Source of the DNA: Hetaerina americana
Lineage: Eukaryota; Arthropoda; Insecta; Odonata; Calopterygidae
DNA: 64,000 nt
Direction: 5' to 3'
Assembly: GCA_022747635.1 (NCBI GenBank)
Contig: JAKTNV010000009.1
Span: 64,869,677-64,933,676 of the forward strand
Part shown: positions 1 through 10,860 of the stretch, piece after piece
Position numbering within the stretch: position 1 is the stretch's first letter
Layout: each line of letters opens with the position of its first letter
Made by a program: the position numbers and the translations under genes
Notes under the pieces: generated by a model
What the model was told of the DNA's origin: nothing
Seen by the model: only the letters and a program-made list of their open reading frames with translations
The model's database searches: none

Positions 1-2040
1 GTGGCATCCTTTCTCACATCTTAAGCACCTCCGTGAATAATTTCAAATATGTTATGAATCCGTCCCCGAGAGGATTTTGTGGAGCCATTACGTCATATTT
101 TCTTTTTAACTGCCTTTCTCTAACGACCCTTCCAGGATTTTTTTCCGCTGCCATCTTAATCGTAAAGAATTACATCAATTACTAAAGGCATAATAACTTG
201 GATCCCTAATTAGAAAGAAATCATCCGCTATCTTTATAAATTGCTTTCCTTCGTTAAAAGACTTTTCCTCGTACACCAAGAATTCGGGGTCCAGCTAAAC
301 AAATAAGGCAATCCATAATTATTTAAAAGCCAGAAAACAGTTATTCACACAATACCAAAGAGCCAATTAAGGAAAATTATTCTGAGTAATTTGAAGGATT
401 AGAATTTTCCATGACAAATTGACCCAATGTTGCAAACATCTTCAGTTAATACGAAATATACTAAAATCGAAGAATTGAATTTTTCATATAAATTCACTGT
501 GAAAAATCTTGTTCTCATTACCCTGTTCATTCTTCATTATCTACTCATATTTACGCATACTTTTTATGCTAAACATTGTCTCATTGAAATTGACGATCGC
601 AACATAAATATTAAATTAACGTTCACAAAGGTATTCACTTGTATAAGTGTTCAGTAATTTTTCTTTGTAGAAGGAATTAATATGGGGTATATGAGCTATG
701 TACTCGGGTGACTAAATTCCAATACTAAAATAAAACTCTTCCCCCTCCTCTAACATACTAACTTACATGAAAGCCTTCAAAATCCAACTACCTAACTCCA
801 GCCACTTTTTCTCTCTTCTTCCAATTTCCCCCAGTAATTACCTCTTTTCCCAGATCGTATCATATCCTGCATACCCATTTGAGGTCCCCACTCTTCTACA
901 AAACCGAATCTCCTCAAAATCCTCCAATTCTCGTACGTTCTACCTCTTTCCCAAAGCACTGCTTTAGGTGCCAGATAACGCTGCGCTCCATATTAAGGTT
1001 TATTTTATGTTTGTTTTGCGTCTTTGTTCAGTCCCTCCACCATCGATCCCCTCCTATTTGAGAAGACATCTTATGCTAACACAATTCTCACTCCTGGATC
1101 TAATCTAAGTCTCGGTCCTAAATCTCAGTTTCAAATAAAAAAAATACCTTTTATGTCTGACAAATTCATGGGAGATGCACAAAGCGTTCGTTCCATCGCG
1201 ACGCCATATGTCGTTTGACGCCCGTTTGTGGAGAAGAATCACGCTCAACTGAGATTAGGGATCAGCCCAGCTTTACAGGGTGGTAACTAAAGATTCCCTC
1301 TTCTCCCTCGCCCCCACCCCCGCAACCCCTGCGAAGGCCTTCGCGTGTGGATCATAGTGGAAGGGAGCGATGGCGACATTGCCCGCCCCATTTCTCCGCT
1401 GCGCCGATGGGTGGTCCATATATATCTCGGGCAATTCCTTGGACCCCCTTTCCTAGGCCGTCTGCGCGTCGCGATCTGGTTTAGCTCCAGAACATCCCAA
1501 ATCCTCCACGGCTGCTCTTTCTCTGGCCGTTAAACATCGGTTGCGCAACAAAGCCGTGCCTCAGCATGATTTGAGAACGAACGGACCATTCCCATAATCG
1601 GATTCGTGGACAGCAAGCATTGCAGTATGGCCTTCCTCATGAGCATATGAGGATTCCTTCGATTAGACTGAAAACCAGACGCATATGCGTGGCCCAAGTT
1701 GGGGATACACCGACTCAAACTCCTTAGATCATATGATTATGCGGTCATTTTTCATGGAAATCGAACTGCGTTTGGATTTTGATAGACATTAATGATTATG
1801 AAAACTATTTTGACATACATCTAAACAAAGTAAAATGGGTACAAAGTTTACATTACTGATACATAATACCTAACTACGTTTACCAAACTGAGAAATAAGA
1901 AAAATACTCTTTTTTAAACACAACTATTGTTGAATGGAACTAGCGGCCTGGAGGTTTGTTTGAGCCCTTTCCATCCAATTTTAGGAGTTTTAAGAAAAAG
2001 TGTAAAGCAGTCACTAGGTGATAAACTTTATTGGTCGGTG
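1..2040. other. No gene recognised; AT-rich sequence with one GC-rich patch
   Basis: No open frame here exceeds about 80 codons and none resembles a protein family I know. A pyrimidine-rich stretch runs from about 735 to 960. A more GC-rich patch at about 1270-1540 contains C-runs and CG dinucleotides and could be a small regulatory island, but nothing identifies a promoter. The rest is AT-rich. Confidence 0.5.
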
Positions 2041-2074
2041 GATATTATACTATTCTACTTATTATTATTCTTCT

Positions 2075-2207
2075 GTGCGTGATGTGGATAGCGTGAGAAG
2101 TTGTATTGCAAAAGTGATTGATGTGTTAACGGTGCGTGATTTTGAACGGTATTGAAATCGAAGAGTGCGTGATTATGGACGGAGTGCGGCGATGGACGGT
2201 GCGTAAT
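2075..2207. repeat. Four spaced copies of a GTGCGTGAT-type 9-mer
   Basis: The 9-mer GTGCGTGAT occurs at 2075-2083, 2132-2140 and 2165-2173, with a one-base variant GTGCGTAAT at 2199-2207. Spacing is irregular (57, 33 and 34 bp), so this is not a clean tandem array. It lies just upstream of the Penelope/retrozyme-like segment and could be the decayed 5' part of that element or a clustered binding site. Neither reading can be proved from one copy. Confidence 0.4.
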
Positions 2208-2339
2208 GAGTACTCGTGTGGTGTGAACCTAGCGCATGTGTGATGCTAAAGGTCCGGTTGGTAATCTTTAAGTGTTATTGTATATAAGAGCATTTTGTCT
2301 CATATATGTGTTTCTTGTGTATGTACGTATGTATACTGC

Positions 2340-2555
2340 AAGAGTGACCGTTGACCAGACTTGACCGTTGCTCCCAAGACAATTGTCTAATTGCTACGAT
2401 ATTTATATTTCTCGTCTTTGATGGAATCACGGTTTTGGTCCCTCTACCCTGAGGACGATGCACGAGTCGGGCATCGAAACGTCGGTCAATATGGAGCCCC
2501 TGACCCGGTAGCAGACCCGAGAAAACTTCATGGGGATTCAAATAATAATAATAAT
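2340..2555 (+). mobile_element. Penelope-like or retrozyme-like element fragment (3' region)
   Basis: This segment contains a type I hammerhead-ribozyme core (see separate entry), then a short unique stretch with GACCCGAGAAAACTTCATGG, and ends in an AAT-type tail at about 2540-2555. Hammerhead motifs with very short stem III are known from the terminal repeats of Penelope-like retroelements and from retrozymes, and a simple-repeat tail fits retrotransposition. A second partial copy of the segment before the ribozyme lies at 2991-3024. No reverse transcriptase or GIY-YIG endonuclease frame is visible nearby, so this is a truncated or non-autonomous copy. Both boundaries are uncertain. Confidence 0.45.
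2442..2496 (+). ncRNA. Hammerhead ribozyme-like motif, type I with minimal stem III
   Basis: The conserved box CTGAGGA (CUGANGA consensus) is at 2449-2455. Stem II pairs GATGC (2457-2461) with GCATC (2471-2475) around a 9-nt loop, with C2456 and G2476 also able to pair. GAAAC follows at 2476-2480 and the cleavage triplet GTC at 2481-2483, so self-cleavage is predicted after C2483. Stem I would be open: ACC at 2446-2448 pairs GGT at 2484-2486, and CTC (2442-2444) can pair GAG (2494-2496) beyond an internal loop. The two-base stem III (AC/GT) matches the minimal hammerheads of Penelope-like elements, which usually work best as dimers. One base (C2456) between the CUGANGA box and a strict stem II is slightly atypical. 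Activity is inferred, not shown. Confidence 0.55.
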
Positions 2556-2990
2556 TTACATAAGAGACCTTTTCAGGTGTAACTTCACGGAAATCTATCA
2601 CACTAGGAAATTCACGTCACTAAAATTTCCAGAAACAATTTTATTCTCCTCGACATTGGTACCGTGTCGTCGAAAAGCGAATTCTTTGTGGAAATTGCAA
2701 TGCTGTTGTTTCATCAAATTATTAAGTAACTGGTAGGTTTTATCTCATAATATGCGATCATAAACATCAAAGTTTAACAAATTAGCGCAGGCTTACTCTA
2801 AGCGCTACTCATGTACACCTTTTATTTCCGTCCGAGCTTAAATACTCCGTCAGACAAATTAGTACCCAGTCTATATTAAGCAACGATAAGTCATGACTTT
2901 GACTAGTTCCTTAACACCCCCATCAGGGTCTCTTGGTGGCTCAAAGAGTAATATGTTGCTGCTTCGATGAGATTACCTCTGATCAGTCGG

Positions 2991-3024
2991 TATTTCTCGT
3001 CTTTAATGGGAACATGGTTTTGGT
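2991..3024 (+). repeat. Partial second copy of the Penelope/retrozyme-like segment
   Basis: This stretch matches 2406-2440 at most positions, sharing TATTTCTCGTCTTT and, after four variable bases, GGTTTTGGTC. The match stops exactly where the ribozyme would begin: 3025 onward lacks the CTGANGA box and GAAAC. It is therefore a truncated or diverged direct repeat about 585 bp downstream of the first. Confidence 0.5.
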
Positions 3025-3029
3025 CTGAA

Positions 3030-6000
3030 AATATTTAGAAGCTTTATCTTGGGAAACGCAAACGATTTACGAAGGAGGATGATAATTTACCTTTATAATC
3101 GCTCAAATATCAAATCATTTTGCTACAGCCAATGTAAATGCCGTGGAAACTAATAAATGGCGATGTTACAATAAAATTTATCCCATTACATCGCTTCAAG
3201 TAACAATCTGAAATACTGTAATGCATCGCGATACTATTTTTATCTACATTAATTTCATGTACTTAGAAATTATCAAGTTCACACAGAATAGTCCACGCTA
3301 AGATAGCTTTCTCGAGGATGAGGTATCTACAAGGTATCTCGTGCTTTGCTCATAAAAAGATATTGTAACAAAAAGGAAGTGTTGAGTAAGAAAATTCGTG
3401 ACTCTCCACGCATCGTGTAGAATATCATGAGTGAGAAGTCACATTCTATCAATCTGCAAAACGGGATGGATATTTTCCGCGTAGAAAGAAAGAGATTAAG
3501 GCTAGATAGACGCTTTACAAGAGCTCCTATCCATCCCGCTACCCCTTTATTTACTTTCCCGATTCCAAATAATAATGATTCTGAGATTTTATTCTACCCT
3601 TTACCCCGCAAGCAAGAGGGTTGAGGGAGCAGGATGATGTAGCCATTCATTTACCTACACCATTGTCACGGCATTGCACAGCGATAAACGCTGTTTAAAA
3701 CTCTGTCGCTCATTTGGAAAGTGAGTCGTTTTCCCAGACCTTTCCTCCATTCGTCCGACCACTCCCTTCACTCCATGTATGCTTGGCTATCCAACTTTCT
3801 CTTCCAACACGCCGGCATTTTCCGACCTCCGAACAATAAAGTCCGCGTGCATATTTGACCGGCACGTCCAACCTTTGGGCGCTGCCACGTATCGACGCGG
3901 GGCCACGAAGCACCATTAACTCCCCTCCAAGTCCCTCCCCAACCCCTTCTGCATTCCGCCCCCGCATCCCTCCCTGCCTCTCTGCCATCTCCTTCCAATC
4001 TCCACCCACCCCAACGACGTCCATTCTACTCCATATTCGCCTCAGGATAGTAAGCTTTGTTATCCTGCCGATTCCTTTTGCTACCCCGTTTTCGTGCCTA
4101 TCGTATGCAAATCTCTTGGAATTCAAGGTTTCGGGAATACTTGTGGGTCTCCGGGCACAATTCACCACCTTCTTGCCTTGCACTGTGAACAATCACAATG
4201 CCATATTTGACTTGAAATTACCAAGTACACCTACTTGATGTACTGCGAGTACATAACACTTGCTAAAGAGACTGTGAGAGAATCTGTGCTGTTGCGCATG
4301 TTTTTCACGATTTATTGCTTCTAAATTCCCAGTGGTGCTGTAGTGTACAGACACAGGATCTATGTATTAAAACATGGGATGAGTGCATGGCGAAGGGTTC
4401 TGAGATGCGAACTTAATAAACGGGAAAGCAGAAATGCAAGAAAAAAATTGTTAGAGATCGTAGATTCAGAGAGGAAGTTGCTGGCAAAATTTAATGAAAG
4501 ACGAAAAATCTATTAACAGAATGCGACATTGAAATAATTTGATGGAAAGAAGCAATTTGGGTTTTAGGGATAGAGGAAACGAGCAGTTTTAGAATTATAT
4601 AAAAGAGAAAAATACGAGGAGTATAAAGCATAAAATAATTGTGTGCCGAAAGTTTGAACAAATTGTAAAACAATTGGAATTAAATCCCGTGCTTTCGAGT
4701 TCTTCCTCGACTATGCAGAAAATTTATCACATTGAAAAATTGACATCTTTACTCTGGCAAAATTAATACCCTTAGGTCTCTTTCTTTATTTTCATTTGTT
4801 ATATACTTAGGTGGACGCTAAATGTATAAATGTTCAAATAAACTACTTCGCTAATGTAAAGGTTGGTTAGGTTTTATGGAACTTTAAATAGTCAAACGAT
4901 AGCAGCAAGGTAAAAAATAGCAACATATATTAGCAGCATACGGTAACCTTGCATTATTGCATAATATGTCATGAGTCTTGACATTTATGTGAAGAAAATG
5001 ATTGATAGCAAAAAACGCAAAAGAACACAGGAAGATACTTCTTAGAGCCTAACCAAGAATGTATGCAGTTATGTATGCCTAACTCTTCGTCATTATAAAA
5101 TACGCATCATTCTTTTTGCATGGTTTAGTTGTACAAAGAAAATAAATAACTCCGATCAAAGATATAGATTTCAAAACCCACTAAACCTTCGAATAGGTAA
5201 AAGTTTACGTGCCAGGAGAAACTTTCATACAACATCGCAATGATCACATCGCAATGCCCTTGCTTATATTATATGAGAGACAAATTCGCCTTTAAGATTT
5301 TCCTTAAGCAATTTTATCACTATACGGTAATAGGAATTACTGCTCTTTTATATTCACTACGAAAATCTGATATTTCAAACAAATTCAAAGTTCATCGCTT
5401 TGCGTTCTGGAGTCTTCATTTATTCTCTGAAGGGAGACTACGCACTACGAGTTAATGAATACATCTCTAATTTAACAGTAGTCAAGTTGTTCCACGTAGG
5501 ATGCCTTTTAAAAGAAACCCTACAGAAAATCAACGTTAATTTTTAATCGATGGATTCATTATCAATTCATTGAATGAACGCACCAAAATACGAAAACCTT
5601 TAAAATTTGCCCTTGGGAACAAAGAAATAATACTTCTATTATTGTTTTTAATTCCTAGAATTTCAGTAATTATTCTGTTTAGAAAAGAAGCAAAGTCAAC
5701 CATCACTGGAAATTTCAGACTCCACTGCAGGGAATAAGAAGAAAGAAGACGCTGAGTATAATTTCGTGAAAAGAATAGAGCTCAGTCTAGAGTCTTTCAT
5801 GCCCCCCTCCCAGAAACACAGTTTTAGCGATATTTTTCGGATGCAGCAACGTGCATGTGAATATATCTTTGTTTTTAACGAAAAATGAGTATTCTTTTGT
5901 TCCCAAAATTTCTACTGCCATGGAACCCCGGTGTGGAAATATTTTCTTTTAAACAACCACACCCAGTTTAGGTGAGTACATTAAAAATAATTTAAAGATA

Positions 6001-6430
6001 AACGTACATCAATTTATCATAAAAAAAGGAGCCTCGACGAACTTCTCTGATGTTAGCATTGATTGACGCCATAACCTCTGGTGTGCCAAATTCTTTGCGG
6101 AAACCAAGGAAATATCCTCAGAACCAATTTTGGTAAGTTGTATTTTAATCTAATAGAAATAGTTCATAAGTATAGGTGAGGTATTGATTTATTTTACAAC
6201 TTTGCGACACATTTTGGAAAAACGGAGGGAAATGATTCTCATTATTGTGATGCTGAACAAAAAATGCAAGCCAATGGAAGGAGTTGCACTGCCATAAAAT
6301 ATTTCATTCTTGACAAATCAAATCAGTTGAAGTGCTAACCAGATACATCAGAGATCTTGGGTTTGAGTTATGCCTTAGTAACGGCCGTCGTGTTACTTAT
6401 TCGCGTCGTCGAATATAAGTTAGATGTTCA
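3030..6430. other. No gene recognised; AT-rich sequence with a C-rich tract
   Basis: Most of this interval is AT-rich and unremarkable. A C-rich tract at about 3880-4060 creates open frames of 127 and 160 codons on opposite strands, but they are proline/serine- or glycine/arginine-rich composition artefacts. No domain, splice-flanked exon or RNA gene could be supported. Confidence 0.5.
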
Positions 6431-6444
6431 CCCGATGGCGACGG

Positions 6445-6612
6445 AATAACCTAACACTTAAGTAAATAGCTGCACGCGGCACTGGAAGTGCTCTCTAAAA
6501 ATATCTCGACTCGGAATCGAAATGTCACCGAAAAATACACAAGAATTGGGACTCAAACTCTCGGATGCATAGTCGAGAGCGTCCCCGCCAATCCCCAACT
6601 CAAATGGAGAAA
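6445..6612 (-). mobile_element. Possible degenerate family 1 SINE relic
   Basis: Read on the minus strand, a B-box-like GAGTTTGAGTCCC lies near 6548-6560 and is followed by TATTTTTCGGTGACATTTC. The better copy at 37585-37871 has TATTTTTCAGTGGTATTTC in the same relative place. Further similarity (AGAGAGCACTT against GGAGGGCACTT) follows. The copy is heavily diverged, with no clear tail or target duplication, so I treat it as a likely but unproven relic. Confidence 0.3.
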
Positions 6613-6619
6613 TCCATTT

Positions 6620-9600
6620 GCATTGGGCTGAATTTAATAGAAAATCCGAAGCATACAATTCCATCTACCTATTTCTCAGGGGAAAACGAAGTTATGAGAG
6701 TCCTCCAAAAAACGATTCGCCAAAAACCATTAAATGAATTAAATGTAACTGAAATTGATAACTTCATCCTATTTCAATTTTTAAGTTCGTTCACCCAATA
6801 TCTACTCGAGTAAACAGAAACTACGATAATTTTCACTTTCAAAGTATACCGCACATAAATATTACGTATGTTTAAGTGCCTTTAATGTAATATGTACGGG
6901 GTAGGTAGAGGAAGGGACTAAAAGTCTCAATATCGGCGCAATGAAGTCGTTAAATAAACAAAAAATAAGCAAAACGTGAGAATGAGACGAAGAGAAAAAA
7001 CAAAGGCAAAATAGTTCGTTGTTGATCACCTGCATTTCTTAACTTCATAGTTAGTGATTTTATAACGTTCCACGATCTTTTATATAGTATTAATTCATTT
7101 GATCTATTATCAATACCTACTTCGTACTTTGTGCACATTCTAAAAAACAAATTTAGAAACGCGACGTCTTTGATACGACGTAGATATTATTTCAAGAAAC
7201 ATGAATAATTTTATTCGTCCTCAGTTTTCATACCGAACACGAAGATGTTTTAAGAAGACATGGGAGTTGAACGTTGTTATCAAACAATAATTACAGCCAA
7301 GCATGCAGCCACAGCTTCGAGAGGCCGATTGAGTCAGTAGCTAGCAAGATCAATCACTGATAAATTGAGCAGAACCAATTACGTCTCTCTTTCTCTTTCA
7401 ACATGAAACAAAATAAGACATCTAAAAATGATTAAGACACGATCAGATTGCTTACTTTTCACCCGAAACTGCAATAGGTGTAAGGGCTTAAAAGTTAAAA
7501 CCAATTTCTTTGCTCGACATTTAATGAAGACTTTCTTTTTTCTGAGCAGAAACAGTTTCGGTGTGACACAGTTGGGTAGATACGGTCATATACTATATAT
7601 TGGAACCAAATAGTAAAATTCTCGATTATTACTGCCCTTATATAGTATTCCTAGTACGTGGTCCTCCAGCCTCCAACCTTTCTCGTGGCGCGCACACAGA
7701 CTTACGAACATTTGGCGTTGTTAAAAATTCTATGACCAAGTATATAAATCTATTTATTTGGGGACAACAAACTTAGAATGTGCGACAAGTATCTGGGAAA
7801 AATTAGAGAAATCGTAAATTAACGAATTGGTTGAACCTCAAAGACACCACTTAGATTTTTTTTTAATTGTTAGGAAATGAAAGAAGGGCGAAGAGGTAAC
7901 TGAGACTCAAGCATGCGAGTCCTTCCAAATGCGAAGGAGCAAAAAAACCTAAGACTTATGGAAATGAACGAGACACTGGTTTTGTGATTATGAGAGAATT
8001 ATTAGAGATTCACATTATGCAGGCCGCATGCTGATTGAATTAATTAAAGAAATAAAACATCATCACCGGCAGATTGAATATCTTTCTTCCCTCACACAAT
8101 TTGTGATTATAAAAAAACCAAGATTATGAATACCCGCCCTACTAATATTGAACAACCATGTTGTAATTTGGTATTTCTGTCACGACTACATCACATTCAT
8201 TCGCATTCACATAATAAGACAAATAACTAAACGCTACCTGCCACATGTTGCGTTAAGCCTCACAGAGTACAGCTTAATGTTACATCGGTTGGGAATCGGT
8301 TAAGTATTTTCGTAAGCTAAGTATTTTGCAAAGTATTCGGACCCGTTGGCTCCATGCATTTTTCGCTTCAGCTAAAGTCGCTACTACACGGTTGAATATT
8401 ATCAACGCTAACAACTATGCCATCATAGGCATAGGCAATAGCAATTATGTCTGCTTCGCAGAGGAACAGAATCAAGCTAGCCAATTAGAGTCCATATAGT
8501 ATGTCTGATCTACACACTATTCTCGCCTTTACTTGAGTCTCGGTTTTGATAGGAGAGCTATCGATCCATCAATTAGAAAAATTCAGCGTGGAAAAGTCGC
8601 CGCTTCAAAGTCACCTATTTCATTTATGTTTTGTAGGCTATTAACAGCGCGACGGAATTAGATGGAAGAAGAAGAGTTATGAGAGGTGTATTGCCGGCAT
8701 CGGACTACTCTTGACAAGAGGCACCATAGACATCGAGCATATGAGGCCCACCCGAATAGATAGTCTAAGGGATTTTAAATGATCTTCACACGACAAACGT
8801 AAGAGAGATCGGAACTGAACTAAAATGCTCTTCTCCCTTCGGAATGGATTGAGATAGAATTCCACGAGGAATCGTATAGCAACTTTATCCAAGCGACAAT
8901 CCCTACAAGCGCCGGCCGTCAGCCGTCCCTACAACCGACAAGCGCCGACTGGCAGGGCAGGTGTACGTAAGTTGGGCGTAAGCCATCAACCATTGGCAAC
9001 CTAATAAGGCTAATGACATAATATTTTCTAAAGAATTCGTTTCGAAAAGACATTCTAAGGTAGTGCTAAAAAATATTGAGCATCAATAGTGCTAAAAACA
9101 GCAATATGCTAGGTGGCTTAACCTTGGTATGGTAAAAATAGCGAATCGTGCGAGGAGGAACACATTATTCACACCTAGCAGTTTTATAGGCCATTTATAT
9201 TATTTTATCTAGGCGGTTTTGGATGGCTATAGGTTTTCAATTATTTCCCATCATCAAATCCTTTATACAATTTTACAATAAAATCAAAAACTACTGAGCT
9301 ACAGGGCGTGTGAATCGGCGAGTGCCATCCCGCCAAATGTAGAAACACACGTTTATTCATCCGGTAGGAGACTTTTCCATTTAGTATTTCCGAAGAACAT
9401 ATTCCGGGATGACGGAATCCTATGGGATACTGGCAATATCAACCATTAAAAGATGAAATATATCGTATTAAGATTTCAAAAGAGAAAGAGAGTAAAGTCA
9501 TTCAGAACTGACTGAGAGCTACGTATCTTGCAACACATCAAGAGGTCATCTACATCGACATCACACCATTTTGGTCGAGAAATGAACGTGTGGTAGGCGG

Positions 9601-10300
9601 TATTAGAACACAAACCTATACATTTTTTTATATGCGTCGAATCATATAGCCATCCTAAGAGGAACGGCACATGATGACTGAAGTTCTTCCTGAAACTATG
9701 TTGGATCACAGAGCTTTAGTTTTGTTGTGATAGCTAATTTTCGAAAGAAGAACACTTTTCAAAATCATTTATTATCTTTTACAGTAATTGAATGATCTAT
9801 CTTGCTGATACAGTGTGTGGACCTTCGCCATTTAAATGACTCGAGCTGCTTTCCTCTAAACACGAACTGAACCCTAATGACACGAATAAATCTTTTCTCA
9901 GAAGAATCCCATCTCTGGGACGCTTACTCTAAATGACATATGTGTGACTACGGCAAATCAGCCACGCTTTTTGACTTTAAATCACTTCAGCTAATACTAC
10001 TTCCCTCTTGTGTGAAGAGGAATTACTGCGTAATGGTACAGCACCTTATCATCGGCCGGGTGAATGCAATTTTTCCCCGCGACCATCCTTGAATTATGTT
10101 GACATATAAGCGGTAAATTACTTGTGAGCGCGATACTGTTCAACGTATCTAAAACGATTTCAATTGTTGATATATGACATTCAGAAAGGTGCACTGAAAG
10201 GTCCCTGATGAGTCTACCGAGAGGAAAGGGACACACACGCATGGACAGGGAAATGTTACCGAGGATAATCCTCAGTGACTCGAGAGGTAGTCGGTTAATA
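6620..10300. other. No gene recognised; AT-rich intergenic or intronic DNA
   Basis: Only short scattered open frames occur. A small direct duplication of TAGTGCTAAAAA is seen near 9061-9100. No domain, RNA gene or repeat family could be assigned. Confidence 0.5.
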
Positions 10301-10309
10301 ATAATAATT

Positions 10310-10860
10310 TGTCTGAGGTGACATTGAAGCAGAGCTAGTCCCTTCCGCCACCTGAACAGGAGGCCACGAGGGGGGGAGGCAAAAAACAAGGATGGAGTGT
10401 AGGAAAAGGACAGGAACGCCACGCCGGCCGCCCGAGTAGACAAGTTCAATTGATCCTCTGTGGATATGTCGTTGCTATGACGACCAAGAAGGCGTGGGAA
10501 AGGTCTTCCTCCGGGGTGTTGTCGCGGGAGAAGGGTAGGGGGAGGGGGAAGAGCGTGGGCGTGGCTTAGGGCGGAGTGATGGGTTGCACCGACGGGGTGA
10601 AGTGGAAAACGGGGAGCGGGCGGGCAGGGAGTGGATGGGGGAGGAGGCGGTGCGAATTCCCCTTCAAGGTTTGGCCGATTCCGAGGGGATTTATTAGTTA
10701 CGACCAATATCGGCGCGAATGAATCACGAAAACGCCGAGCAGATGACGACGGGATCCCGCCGGCGGGGCTCGGAAAGGAATCGGTGGCAGGAAGTGACGA
10801 CGCGGAAACTTTGAATAAATCAGGAAGAGAGGAGAAACAGTGGCGTTGGACGTGAGAGGT
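10310..10860. other. GC-rich block with a G-quadruplex-type motif
   Basis: Base composition shifts sharply to GC with many CG dinucleotides. On the plus strand G-runs at 10526-10528, 10533-10535, 10538-10542 and 10544-10548 are separated by loops of 1-4 bases, a classical intramolecular G-quadruplex pattern. A minus-strand open frame of 236 codons spans the block, but its N-terminal half is proline-rich low complexity and it matches no family I know. The block could be a CpG-type regulatory island. Confidence 0.4.

Noticed and set aside
4861..4876. GGTTGGTTAGG resembling arthropod telomere repeat TTAGG
   Set aside because: Only one partial unit; no array.
9997..10707. 236-codon minus-strand open frame
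   Set aside because: The first half is proline-rich low complexity from a GC-rich tract and the rest is unrecognised. No supporting start context or splice pattern.
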